The position numbers and the translations under genes are program-made. This document shows, one piece after another, positions 7,285-15,876 of a stretch of DNA of 35,233 nt. Under the pieces are notes generated by a model. It was not told the DNA's origin. It was given only the letters and a program-made list of their open reading frames with translations, and made no database searches. The DNA lies in contig PNOB01000005.1 in the NCBI GenBank assembly GCA_013824585.1, forward strand, positions 1-35,233. Direction: 5' to 3'. This DNA is from Desulfobacterium sp. Lineage in GTDB: Bacteria; Desulfobacterota; Desulfobacteria; Desulfobacterales; SURF-7. The number at the start of each line of letters is the position of its first letter. The stretch's first letter is position 1.

Positions 7285-8967
7285 ATGGGAACATTGAGTG
7301 ATTGTAAGAATTTACTGGAATGTGCATTACACTGGGAAAAGAACGATCCAAATCGGGTGTATTTTACCCAGCCAATGGGGGGTGGTGACGCCAACGTCAA
7401 GACCTGGACATGGAAAGAGGCTGTCGGAGAAGCACGCCGCATGGCTTCATATCTGAAAAGCCTGAATCTGCCGGAAAAAAGCAATATCGCGTTATGTTCC
7501 AAAAACTGTGCTCACTGGATCATGGCAGATCTTGCTATCTGGATGGCAGGTCATGTCAGCATACCGATTTTTCCGATTCTCACAGCAGATATCGTTCAAT
7601 ACACACTCGAACATTCTGAATCCAAGCTCCTGTTCGTGGGCAAGCTCGATCCGATCTGGAATGAAATGAAACAAGGGGTAGCCGCTGATCTGCCAAAAAT
7701 CGCTTTCCCTCTGGCACCGGAAAATGATCATGATCAGTGGGATGCGATTGTCGCTAAGCAGAAACCACTGGCTGACGTGGCAGACCGTTCTCCAAAAGAC
7801 CTGGCCACGATTATTTATACCTCCGGAAGTACAGGAAAACCAAAGGGCGTTATGCTCAGCTTTGAGGCCATGCTCCGGAGCGCAAAAGGTATCACATCCT
7901 ATATGGAGATTAAAAAGGAGGACCGTACACTGTCATACCTTCCTTTGTCCCACAGTTTTGAGCGATTCGTAGTTGAATCCGTCTCCCTCTATGTGGGAGG
8001 TTCGTTATGGTTTGCCGAGTCGTTGGATACATTTTTACAGGATCTCCAGAGAGCACGTCCAACTTTGTTTATTTCTGTGCCGCGGCTTTGGCTGAAATTC
8101 CAGTTGGGTGTTTTCAAAAAGATGCCGCCTGCAAAACTCAATCGCCTGCTGAAAATTCCGATCCTCAACGGTATTGTGAAGAAGAAAATTCGAAAAGGAT
8201 TGGGCCTGGATCAGGTCAGATTCGCCGGTTCAGGATCTGCACCCATACCCAAGGAAGTCCTGGATTGGTATCGCGGGCTGGGCCTTGAGCTGCTCGAAGG
8301 CTATGGGATGACTGAAAATTTTGCTTACTCCCACTGCACCAAGCCCGGACAGGTACGCTCTGGTTATGTAGGGGCACCTTATCCGGACGTTCAGCAGAGA
8401 ATCAGCCCGGAAGGAGAGATCCTGGTCAAGAGTCCGGGTACAATGATGGGGTATTACAAAGATCCGGAAGAGACCAAGGCATCGTTTACAGCAGACGGGT
8501 TCCTGAAAACAGGGGATCTTGGTGAGGTTGACGAGATGGGCCGTTTGAAAATTACCGGCCGTGCAAAAGAGCTGTTCAAAACCTCAAAAGGCAAATACGT
8601 TGCCCCGGCCCCCATTGAGAATCTGATTGCAAATCATCCACGAGTCGAAGCTTGCGTGGTGACCGGTTCCGGATATCCTCAACCCCATGGTGTGGTAATG
8701 CTGTCCGAGGATGCTATGTTGGCAGTTAAAAATGGAGGAAGAGAGACCATTGAAAAAGAATTGGCAGCACACCTCAAAGAAGTTAACAAGAAGCTGCCTG
8801 AATACGAGCATTTGTCTTTTCTGGCTGTAACGAATGCTACATGGATGCCGGAAAACGGATTCCTGACACCGACCATGAAAATTAAACGCAGCAAACTGGA
8901 AAGCACTTATGGCCCTTCTGCTGACAAGTGGTACGGTTCTCGAAAACCGGTTGTATGGGAGAGTTAA
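7285..8967 (+). CDS. AMP-dependent long-chain acyl-CoA synthetase/ligase
   Basis: Adenylate-forming enzyme that activates a carboxylic acid, probably a fatty acid, to its CoA thioester. The 560 residues contain the P-loop TIIYTSGSTGKPKG (175-188), SYLPLSHSFERFV, the GYGMTEN motif and a C-terminal TGDLGEVDEMGRLKITGRAKELFKTSKGKYV hinge region (spread over about residues 410-440), in the order typical of the FadD/FAA family. I chose ATG 7285, behind an exceptionally purine-rich GGGGGGAG, over an in-frame TTG at 7264. It is transcribed alone: a long leader precedes it and a strong terminator follows. The substrate cannot be read from the sequence. Confidence 0.9.
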   Translation: MGTLSDCKNLLECALHWEKNDPNRVYFTQPMGGGDANVKTWTWKEAVGEARRMASYLKSLNLPEKSNIALCSKNCAHWIMADLAIWMAGHVSIPIFPILTADIVQYTLEHSESKLLFVGKLDPIWNEMKQGVAADLPKIAFPLAPENDHDQWDAIVAKQKPLADVADRSPKDLATIIYTSGSTGKPKGVMLSFEAMLRSAKGITSYMEIKKEDRTLSYLPLSHSFERFVVESVSLYVGGSLWFAESLDTFLQDLQRARPTLFISVPRLWLKFQLGVFKKMPPAKLNRLLKIPILNGIVKKKIRKGLGLDQVRFAGSGSAPIPKEVLDWYRGLGLELLEGYGMTENFAYSHCTKPGQVRSGYVGAPYPDVQQRISPEGEILVKSPGTMMGYYKDPEETKASFTADGFLKTGDLGEVDEMGRLKITGRAKELFKTSKGKYVAPAPIENLIANHPRVEACVVTGSGYPQPHGVVMLSEDAMLAVKNGGRETIEKELAAHLKEVNKKLPEYEHLSFLAVTNATWMPENGFLTPTMKIKRSKLESTYGPSADKWYGSRKPVVWES

Positions 8968-9041
8968 TAGTAACAATATCTTACGACGCATGATCGTGCA
9001 TGATCGGTGTTCATAAGGTTGTCTAAAAAATAGTACGATAT

Positions 9042-9077
9042 AAACAGATGGGGGTCTTTTGACCCCCATCTGTTTTT
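9042..9077 (+). terminator. Strong intrinsic terminator after the acyl-CoA ligase
   Basis: Perfect 15-bp inverted repeat (9042-9056 with 9061-9075), TTTT loop, GC-rich centre (GGGGGTC/GACCCCC), merging into a T-run. An A-run on the other side means it could also work on the minus strand. The amidohydrolase frame is open back into it, but the real start is at 9104. Confidence 0.93.
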
Positions 9078-9103
9078 CTGGTTGTAAGAAGGAAAAACAA
9101 AGG

Positions 9104-10312
9104 ATGACTGTTCCTTATTTTATTTCTCCGGAATGGCTGATCGATGGAACCGGTGCTGCCCCAAAAAAGAATGTGTTGATGGGTATTCAAGGTAGGACCA
9201 TATTTTCGATTACCGATTCCACAGGCATTGAAAAGAACAATCAGGATAATTCACGACCCAGCGTTATGGATCTCTCTGGTTTTACAGTATTACCTTGTCT
9301 GATTGACAGCCATGTTCACCTGGCCATGTCCGGAACAGATGATCCTGAAATCAGGAAACGGCAGATCGTTTCCGGGTATGCGGAAACCTGTGAACAGATT
9401 CAGCATCATCTGCAGGAACATTTTCGACATGGCGTTCTGGCAGTCAGGGATGGAGGCGATAAGAACGGGTATACCCTTCAGTACCGGGACACTGTGTTTG
9501 ATCCTTCCCGATTCCCATATATTCATGCGAGGTTTGCCGGAAAGGCGTGGCATCAATCAGGCCGATATGGCAGCTTAATCGGCAGGGTTCCTTTGAGGAA
9601 CAGAACGATTGCCGAGTCAATTGTCCTGGAAGGTGAATCGTCCGATCTGGTAAAGGTTGTAAATTCCGGTTTGAACAGTCTTCGGGAATTCGGCAAACAA
9701 ACTCTTCCTCAGTTTCATCTCCGGGAATTCAAAAACTTGGTATATACTGTAAGGCAGCTTGGGAAAAAAGTAATGGTTCATGCCAATGGAGAGGAGCCTG
9801 TGTCCATCTCAATGGATGCTGGATGTGATTCAATTGAGCATGGCTTTTTCATGGGCAGGGAAAACCTGAAAAAAATGGCTGATAAGGCAGTAACCTGGGT
9901 ACCTACGGCAGTGACCATGAAGGCCTATTCCCAGGTTATGAAATCCGAACCTATGCTTATGGGATGTTCCCAGCGAAATCTGGATCATCAACTGGAACAG
10001 ATTCAAATGGCCCGCGAGTATGGGGTCAGAACTGCCATTGGAACCGATGCTGGAAGTCCGGGTGTTGATCATGGAAAGGCTGTTATCCAGGAGATGAAAC
10101 TGTTTATGGATGCGGGGTATCCTATGGAAGAGGTGGTGATGTGCGCCACATCCGTTGGAGCCGAACTGTTGGGTTTTACGAAAATCGGGCGATTGACACA
10201 GGGAATGAACGCCTGTTTCCTTGTTGTTCCCGGTCCTCCGTCAAAACTGCCGGACAGTCTGGAATTCATTGAAAAGATCTTTATTGACGGCAGTATGGTA
10301 TATGAAAAATAA
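9104..10312 (+). CDS. Amidohydrolase family metal-dependent hydrolase
   Basis: A 402-residue TIM-barrel amidohydrolase, probably cytosolic (no signal peptide seen). It shows the metal-site order of the superfamily: SHVH (His70, His72), a Lys in LVKVVNSG, MVHANGE, SIEHGFF and the late Asp in AIGTDAGSPG. This resembles the imidazolonepropionase/prolidase-like subgroup often annotated 'amidohydrolase family protein'. Residues 1-60 and the tail form the small beta domain (GRLTQGMNACFLV). ATG 9104 has AAGGA 10 nt upstream. It stands alone between a terminator and a convergent glycosyltransferase, so context gives no hint of the substrate. Confidence 0.85.
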   Translation: MTVPYFISPEWLIDGTGAAPKKNVLMGIQGRTIFSITDSTGIEKNNQDNSRPSVMDLSGFTVLPCLIDSHVHLAMSGTDDPEIRKRQIVSGYAETCEQIQHHLQEHFRHGVLAVRDGGDKNGYTLQYRDTVFDPSRFPYIHARFAGKAWHQSGRYGSLIGRVPLRNRTIAESIVLEGESSDLVKVVNSGLNSLREFGKQTLPQFHLREFKNLVYTVRQLGKKVMVHANGEEPVSISMDAGCDSIEHGFFMGRENLKKMADKAVTWVPTAVTMKAYSQVMKSEPMLMGCSQRNLDHQLEQIQMAREYGVRTAIGTDAGSPGVDHGKAVIQEMKLFMDAGYPMEEVVMCATSVGAELLGFTKIGRLTQGMNACFLVVPGPPSKLPDSLEFIEKIFIDGSMVYEK

Positions 10313-10344
10313 AAAGGGACAATTCGAATGGAAAAAGCTAACCA

Positions 10345-10376
10345 GTCCATTCGGTGATATGAATCACCGAATGGAC
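10345..10376. terminator. Perfect 14-bp hairpin between convergent genes (terminator-like)
   Basis: GTCCATTCGGTGAT and its exact complement enclose a 4-nt loop between the 3' ends of the amidohydrolase and the glycosyltransferase remnant. A T-run directly after the stem is missing on the plus strand and only present about 8 nt later on the minus strand, so it may act as a 3'-end stabiliser or as a bidirectional terminator. Confidence 0.6.
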
Positions 10377-10387
10377 AATTGATCAGG

Positions 10388-10795
10388 TTAAGCTGCTTTT
10401 CGAAGAGTAGGTGCCACGGTAAATGGATCTTTGCCTGGTAACGAAGGCCAGGGATCACTTGTTGTTTCGAGATCCCGGGTCATCCAGCCGTTTTTATGAG
10501 GAGTCAACAGCGCGTAAAGGCTTATCCAGGACAAGCAGATCATCCAGTAGTAACTGTAAGGAAATGCCCAGATCGCCCTGTCGTTTTTATACCGAATAGC
10601 ATAGAAGATCCCCGGAGCGCATGATGCAATAGCTGCTCCTGACAACATTTGCGGGCCGACAACCAATGGCAAGCAGGCCAGCAAGACCATTGTAGCGAAA
10701 TGCATCACCTGTCCTAAGCTCATGTCCAGCAGGCTGACCAGAACATTGATTCTGAGTCCAAGTGCGCTTTCATTCCGGAATTTTCCGAATGCAAA
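10388..10795 (-). pseudogene. C-terminal membrane part of a frameshifted GT2 glycosyltransferase
   Basis: Continuation, in another frame, of the glycosyltransferase at 10720-11778. Reading back from the stop, the open frame gives FAFGKFRNESALGLRINV then LVSLLDMSLGQVMHFATMV and further hydrophobic segments, which is what should follow the RW motif of a processive membrane GT2 (interfacial helix plus C-terminal membrane helices). The two frames meet at AAA 10793-10795 (TTT on the coding strand), where one extra T would restore a single protein. The first ATG inside this piece is at 10723 (111 residues). Either a real inactivating frameshift or a sequencing error. Confidence 0.75.
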
Positions 10796-11778
10796 GCGGG
10801 AATCATGAGTGTCTCACGGACATTGCTTCTGGCCCATCGCAAAAGCATCTTCCAAAGCTTTACAAAAGTGACTGGACAGGCGGTATGAACCACTGCATTT
10901 CGTTCATAATGAACAAAATAACCATTTTTCAGAATCAGATTGGTCATGGCCCTGTCTTCACCGATATTGGCCGGAACTCCGCAGAACTTCTGGTCTACCC
11001 ATTCATGAAGAACCTTCAGTGTCACTCCACGCCGATATGCAGACAAGGCGCCGGGAGTACACATTACAGAGTTGATGACACTCTGGCCCGCGCGTAAAAA
11101 ATCAAAACTGAAAGCAAAGGCGACCTCAAGCATCTTGGGGATGATACCTTCCTTGTGGTTCAGAATGCGCACATTGCCCGCAACAGCCCCAACACGATGG
11201 TTTCGGACAAACGGGCTTACCAGGTTCCGAAGGGTGTGGGGTTCCACGATGGAGTCACTGTCGATCGTCACATACACATCCCCCTGTCCCTGTTTGAAAC
11301 CCATGAATAAGGCATGTCGTTTACCGCGGTTAACCGGTTGTTTGAACAATTGAACGCGGTCAGGAAATTCTTTTTCAGCCTGATTAAGCCAATACCAAGT
11401 GTCGTCTTTGCTGCCATCGTCAACACCGACAATGGATATTTTCTCAGGTGGATAATCGCTTTGGCAAATACTTTTAATGGTATCCAAAACCTGGCGTCCT
11501 TCATTGTAAGCCGGGACAATTACGGTAACGGTCGGAAGTTCCTCGTCAGTACAGGGAATGACCGGTTTATATTTCATACTGAGAACAATACGCCAGATAA
11601 AGATTGAAAGATGTATTCCAAAAAAAATATTGGAGAGAATAAACAATACTTTACCCAGAGGATATTCATCGACAAGGTTCCAGATCGATTGGATATCGGT
11701 GTAGAAAGAGATTGTGATAGATGTCATTAAGATCAATAAAAAGGGAAGCAGCGCCTTTTTAGCACTAGCCGTAATCAT
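10720..11778 (-). CDS. Hyaluronan synthase-like GT2 glycosyltransferase, truncated by frameshift
   Basis: Membrane glycosyltransferase of family 2, of the processive NodC/HasA/cellulose-synthase type. Two N-terminal hydrophobic segments (about residues 8-26 and 43-66) precede the catalytic domain: VIVPAYNEG, VDDGS (Asp120-121), DSD at 173-175, a GED acceptor motif at 273-275, and LLRW at 313-316 where the family usually has QxxRW (the Gln position is Met here). After Ala328 the frame is broken and the last 24 residues are out of frame. AAGGA lies 8 nt before ATG 11778. It probably once made or exported a polysaccharide. As it stands, the transmembrane channel half is missing from this frame. 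Confidence 0.85.
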   Translation of the reverse strand: MITASAKKALLPFLLILMTSITISFYTDIQSIWNLVDEYPLGKVLFILSNIFFGIHLSIFIWRIVLSMKYKPVIPCTDEELPTVTVIVPAYNEGRQVLDTIKSICQSDYPPEKISIVGVDDGSKDDTWYWLNQAEKEFPDRVQLFKQPVNRGKRHALFMGFKQGQGDVYVTIDSDSIVEPHTLRNLVSPFVRNHRVGAVAGNVRILNHKEGIIPKMLEVAFAFSFDFLRAGQSVINSVMCTPGALSAYRRGVTLKVLHEWVDQKFCGVPANIGEDRAMTNLILKNGYFVHYERNAVVHTACPVTFVKLWKMLLRWARSNVRETLMIPALHSENSGMKAHLDSESMFWSACWT

Positions 11779-12312
11779 GAAAGTATTCCTTTTCAGTTTC
11801 AGTAAATAGTTTCTCGTCCAAACCCTTCAGAACGAATCCGCGAGATACTATACCTTTCCGAAGAACATATCAACAGATTTCGTATCGATGCTTTTAGAAC
11901 TAATGCTTTTACAAAGGCTGAAAGCTCCACCCGTTGTTATTTTGATGGAAATTGGAATGAATTAATTTCAATATTTTATTGGCTTTTTTGCTTTTACCGG
12001 AGTTGAAGAACCGAGGTTTTTTTTTAACTCATCATGGATGAAAATAAAAAAATATTTTCTGTTTTTAGCGGGATTTCTTAAAAAAAGCCCCTTTCAGATG
12101 GTCAATTGAAATGCTTTTCTATTCTTTTTACAAAAATTTAAATATATAAAATATTGAAATAAATATAGAATTTTATTTTTTCTATGTTTTTGGTTTTTTC
12201 CGGAATAACAATTAAGCGGAATATTTGACTGAATTATGAATTCATCAAAAAATAAAATCTTTCCAAATCAACAGATTACATACATTCAATTGTTCTCTTT
12301 CATTACGGGGAG
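11779..12312. other. AT-rich intergenic region between divergent genes
   Basis: Over 500 nt without a supportable gene, rich in A and T runs (especially 11990-12200). It separates the minus-strand glycosyltransferase from the plus-strand radical SAM gene and must contain both promoters, but no clear -35/-10 pair stood out among the AT-rich candidates. A short repeat ATGCTTTTA occurs at about 11889 and 11903. The composition contrasts with the housekeeping genes on either side. Confidence 0.5.
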
Positions 12313-12351
12313 ATGAGTGGTAAACTGCATGAGCCGGTCAAGGACTTATAG
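12313..12351 (+). CDS. Possible 12-residue upstream ORF before the radical SAM gene
   Basis: ATG 12313 with GGGGAG directly upstream encodes MSGKLHEPVKDL and stops 8 nt before the radical SAM start, which itself has no ribosome site at normal spacing. Translation of the small ORF followed by reinitiation would explain how the downstream gene is translated. It could equally be chance; 12 residues are too few to judge coding potential. Confidence 0.3.
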   Translation: MSGKLHEPVKDL

Positions 12352-12359
12352 CGTTATTT

Positions 12360-13238
12360 ATGAAAAGGTTTAAAAAAGTATATATTGAGATTACAAACAC
12401 CTGCAACCTGTCTTGCAACTTTTGCCTGAAGAGCGCAAGAAAGTCCGGTATGCAAACAAAAGAATCATTTCAATATATTCTGAATGAGATAAAACCATTT
12501 ACAGATTACATTTTTCTGCATGTGAAAGGGGAACCGTTACTCCACCCCGAACTGCTTGATTTTCTGGATTTAGCCGATAGTTTTGGTATTAAGGTGAATA
12601 TTACCACCAATGGAGTGCTTATTAATAAGGTTCAGGATGCCTTTCTTAAAAAGCCGGCAATCAGGCAGATTAATTTTTCTCTTCACAGTTTGACAGAAAA
12701 TAAAAAGGAAAATTACCTCGGGGATATTCTTCATTTTGTTCATGCAGCATTGACTCAAACCCATATCATCATATCATTACGCTTATGGAATTTGCACAAA
12801 AAGGATATGGCCGGCGACGGGAAAAATAAAGTGATTATCAGCGCCATTGAAGACCGGTTTTGTGGAGAGATAGAAGGGAATGTAATTGCCGGGAAAGGGT
12901 TAAAAATTAAAGAAAGACTCTATTTGAATACGGATTATGAATTTGAATGGCCAAATCTGGATACGGATTATCAGAATGAGAATGGATTCTGTTATGCCTT
13001 ACGTGACCAGATTGCAATTCTGGTAGATGGCACGGTTGTTCCTTGCTGCCTGGATGGAGATGGGATTACCGATCTTGGAAATATTTTTTATCAGAATTTT
13101 AGCCGAATTATCAACTCGGAAAGGGCGAAGGCAATCTATAATGGATTTTCGAACCATAAAGCAATAGAAGCATTGTGTACGAAATGCAGGTACAAGGAGA
13201 GGTTTGAAAAAATAGGGAGCCAATTTCAAAACGATTAA
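12360..13238 (+). CDS. Radical SAM/SPASM domain protein
   Basis: A 292-residue radical SAM enzyme. The CNLSCNFC motif near residue 17 supplies the CxxxCxxC ligands for the SAM-binding 4Fe-4S cluster, and HVKGEPLLHPEL and ITTNGVLI are the usual strand motifs. The C-terminal third carries a SPASM-type cysteine set (GFCYAL, VPCCLDGDG, CTKCRYKE) for auxiliary clusters. Such enzymes modify peptides or proteins or mature other enzymes. No precursor peptide, partner or operon is visible, so the substrate is unknown. The last residues (SQFQND and the stop) are encoded by the left arm of an inserted repeat element, so the original C-terminus may have been different. Flanks are AT-rich, suggesting an acquired gene. 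Confidence 0.85.
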   Translation: MKRFKKVYIEITNTCNLSCNFCLKSARKSGMQTKESFQYILNEIKPFTDYIFLHVKGEPLLHPELLDFLDLADSFGIKVNITTNGVLINKVQDAFLKKPAIRQINFSLHSLTENKKENYLGDILHFVHAALTQTHIIISLRLWNLHKKDMAGDGKNKVIISAIEDRFCGEIEGNVIAGKGLKIKERLYLNTDYEFEWPNLDTDYQNENGFCYALRDQIAILVDGTVVPCCLDGDGITDLGNIFYQNFSRIINSERAKAIYNGFSNHKAIEALCTKCRYKERFEKIGSQFQND

Positions 13239-13341
13239 AAAGCGTCACCGGCGAAAGTCAGTGCCCAGAAAAGAGCCGAAAATACTGGATTCTAGTTTTC
13301 GCCGGAACTACAACAACAGACTTTTGAAATTGGCTATAGGG
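13212..13341. mobile_element. MITE-like element with 14-bp terminal inverted repeats and 6-bp direct repeats
   Basis: AGCCAATTTCAAAA (13218-13231) and its exact complement (13322-13335) bound a 118-bp element. Outside them lies ATAGGG on both sides (13212-13217 and 13336-13341), as expected for a target-site duplication. Inside is a second imperfect inverted repeat, CCGGCGAAA... (from 13249) against ...TTTTCGCCGG (to about 13305), so the whole element could fold into a long hairpin. It has no ORF of its own. The left arm overlaps and ends the radical SAM gene. Confidence 0.7.
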
Positions 13342-13417
13342 TCATAAAGATAGTTGAAAATCAAACAGGGTTGTTTATAGAATGTATTCTGGTATCATAA
13401 CGTAAAAGGAGAAAATT

Positions 13418-14077
13418 TTGCTTGTAGCTGGATTGACAGGTGGTATTGCGTCGGGAAAGTCCACGGTTTCCAGAATGTTCAGAGAGGCCGGGGCGAAACT
13501 CATCGATGCGGATGAAATTGCCCGTGAGGTTGTAAAAAAAGGAAAACCCGCGTGGAGCAAAATTAAAGTCCATTTTGGGGAAGAAATCCTGCTGCCTGAT
13601 GGTGAAATCAACCGGGATTTACTTGGGAAAATCATCTTTCATGATCATTCTCAGAAGAAAGAATTGAATAGGATTGTTCATCCGTTTGTTTTTCAAAAAA
13701 TAGAAGAGAATATTATCAACACTGAATCAGGCAACCCAAACGCAATCGTGATTCTGGATGTTCCGTTATTAATCGAAACCGGAATATACCATAACCTGTC
13801 TGAGATAATCCTGGTTTATATACCTGAAAATCTTCAGCTCGAGCGTCTCATTGCCCGCGATCATATTTCAGAGATCGATGCAAAAGCGCGTATCTGTTCC
13901 CAAATACCCATTGATGAAAAAAAGCAGTTTGCCAGTATCCTGATCGACAACAGCAAGAGTTACGAAAAAACAAAAGAAAAGGTTTTGGATGTTTTTCAAA
14001 TTTTACATGAAAAAGAAAAGGCAGAAAAAAAGCCTGGTCGATTTCATCTGTCCATCTCCCATGAAGCTTTTGAATAA
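13418..14077 (+). CDS. coaE: Dephospho-CoA kinase
   Basis: Catalyses the last step of coenzyme A synthesis, phosphorylation of dephospho-CoA. The 219-residue product opens with the P-loop GLTGGIASGKST, then IDADEIAREVV, the VHPFVF segment and LDVPLLIETG, all CoaE hallmarks. The start is TTG 13418 with AGGAG 6 nt upstream; no ATG fits the conserved N-terminus. A Lys/Glu-rich tail extends slightly beyond the usual length. The upstream radical SAM gene and repeat element look unrelated, so it probably has its own promoter in 13342-13400. Confidence 0.94.
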   Translation: MLVAGLTGGIASGKSTVSRMFREAGAKLIDADEIAREVVKKGKPAWSKIKVHFGEEILLPDGEINRDLLGKIIFHDHSQKKELNRIVHPFVFQKIEENIINTESGNPNAIVILDVPLLIETGIYHNLSEIILVYIPENLQLERLIARDHISEIDAKARICSQIPIDEKKQFASILIDNSKSYEKTKEKVLDVFQILHEKEKAEKKPGRFHLSISHEAFE

Positions 14078-14262
14078 CCTGTTTTTTTTTCTTGAAAATA
14101 ATCCATAACGACCTCTGATGGAAGCGGATCATGCCGGGATGCCCTTTTGTTTTGATGATATATGTGCTTGCTTTCAGAAACAAGCTGAGATAGGAAACAG
14201 TGCCTGTGATGATGAAATAATTATTACTTGATTGATAAAAACAAAAATTGAGAGTGATGAAG

Positions 14263-15858
14263 ATGCGTTTTTTATTGGTGAATCCATATTATCCTATGTC
14301 TGAAGGGCCTTCGCCTCCCCTGGGGTTGTCATTTCTTGGTGCGGCCCTGGAAAGAGCCGGAATCGAAGTCAAAGTCCTTGATCTGGTTGTTTTCCCATAT
14401 TCGAAAACCATACTCAGATCGGTTTTGAATGATTATAAACCTCATTTTGTCGGCTCTACAGCGGTTACGATGAGTTTTCATAACGCAATTCAGGTTATCA
14501 AGGATGTTAAGGAGATTGATCCTGCAATATTTACGGTTATGGGAGGCCCTCATGTTACCTTCTGCGCGGAAGAAACCATGGAATCCTTTCCTGAACTGAA
14601 CGTTATTGTATTGGGTGAGGGAGAGGATACCCTTGTTCAACTAGTAACAGCCGCTGGTAATGGCAAGAAATGGGATTCCATAAATGGCATTGTTTATCGA
14701 AACGGATCGGGTCTGCAACGTACAGCTGAAAAAAAAGCACATCTTGATGTTGATTCACTTCCGATGCCTGCAAGACACCTGCTTCCGTTAGGAAGATACC
14801 GGGCCTTGAACATGCCCATTAATATGACAACCAGCCGCGGCTGCCCTTTTAAATGTATATTCTGTGTTGGTAGAAAAATGGTTGGGGCAAAGGTTCGTTA
14901 CCGCAACGCGAAATTGGTTGTGGATGAAATGGAGCATCTAGTCCAGCTTGGTTTTTCTCAGATTAATCTCGCCGATGATCTGTTTACCGCCAATGAAAAA
15001 CATTGTATTGATATATGTAATGAGATTTTAAAGAGAAATTTGAAAGTCAAATGGTCCTCTTTTGCGCGTGTGGATACTGTATCTCCTGAAGTGTTATCGA
15101 AAATGAAAGAAGCCGGATGCACGGCCATCAGCTTTGGAATTGAGACCGGGAATGAAGAGATTTTGAAAACCATTCAAAAGAGAATCACGACTTCACAGAT
15201 AAGGGAAGCTGTGAAGATGTGTAACGATTCCGGGATTCAACCATGCGGTTCATTTATTCTGGGTTTGCCGGGTGAAACACCGGAAACGATTGAGGAAACA
15301 GTTGCCTTTGGCGAGTCATTAAAAAAGATGAATTTAGCCTATGGATTTCATCTTCTTGCACCTTTTCCGGGAACCCGCGTACGGGAAGAGGCAGATCAAT
15401 ATGGTTTGAAAATTCTAACGGATGATTGGTCCGAATACCATGCAAACCGGGCAGTTGCCGAAACCCCTTCCGTTAACAAGGAGATGCTCGATAACATTGC
15501 CATAGAATGGGAAGAAAATATCGAAAAATGGTTAGGGAGCATTCAGGAGAGAATCAAAACCGGCGAAGCCTCTGAGGAGGAAGCCTTTCCTCTCGTGAAC
15601 CTTGAACGTACCGTATTGATATATGATTTGATGATGCAGGATACTCTTGCCATGTATGGCTCCTGGGAACAGGAGAACTCAGCCTCTGTTTCAATGGAAG
15701 ATGCGCTTCATATGCTGATTCAGAGGATTCCGGATGATTCCATTCAACATCCACGGGAAAAGATATTCGCAGAGCTTCAGGTGCAAATGAGCAAAGAAAA
15801 TCTTCGATTTCGAAATGACAATGGAAGGATTTCGTTGGGGTGGATTGATTATCTGTAG
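14263..15858 (+). CDS. B12-binding domain radical SAM protein
   Basis: A 531-residue class B radical SAM protein. Residues ~1-135 form a cobalamin-binding Rossmann domain (FLLVNPYYP, PPLGLSFLGAALERAG, VMGGPHVTF, VIVLGEGEDTL). The radical SAM domain follows with TTSRGCPFKCIFC, giving the CxxxCxxC cluster ligands, then FGIETGNEEIL and FILGLPGETPETIEET. This BchE/HpnP-like architecture serves methyl transfer or ring chemistry in many pathways, and the substrate cannot be read. ATG 14263 has GAGAG 8 nt upstream; ATG 14257 and TTG 14248 are in frame. It stands alone between coaE and the convergent pilD. Confidence 0.87.
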   Translation: MRFLLVNPYYPMSEGPSPPLGLSFLGAALERAGIEVKVLDLVVFPYSKTILRSVLNDYKPHFVGSTAVTMSFHNAIQVIKDVKEIDPAIFTVMGGPHVTFCAEETMESFPELNVIVLGEGEDTLVQLVTAAGNGKKWDSINGIVYRNGSGLQRTAEKKAHLDVDSLPMPARHLLPLGRYRALNMPINMTTSRGCPFKCIFCVGRKMVGAKVRYRNAKLVVDEMEHLVQLGFSQINLADDLFTANEKHCIDICNEILKRNLKVKWSSFARVDTVSPEVLSKMKEAGCTAISFGIETGNEEILKTIQKRITTSQIREAVKMCNDSGIQPCGSFILGLPGETPETIEETVAFGESLKKMNLAYGFHLLAPFPGTRVREEADQYGLKILTDDWSEYHANRAVAETPSVNKEMLDNIAIEWEENIEKWLGSIQERIKTGEASEEEAFPLVNLERTVLIYDLMMQDTLAMYGSWEQENSASVSMEDALHMLIQRIPDDSIQHPREKIFAELQVQMSKENLRFRNDNGRISLGWIDYL

Positions 15859-15876
15859 TTACTGTTGAGCTGATGA

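Noticed and set aside
12301-12360. Thought of a mobile-intron remnant upstream of the radical SAM gene
   Set aside because: No reverse transcriptase, domain V-like hairpin or intron boundaries can be seen; the resemblance was only to a short string.
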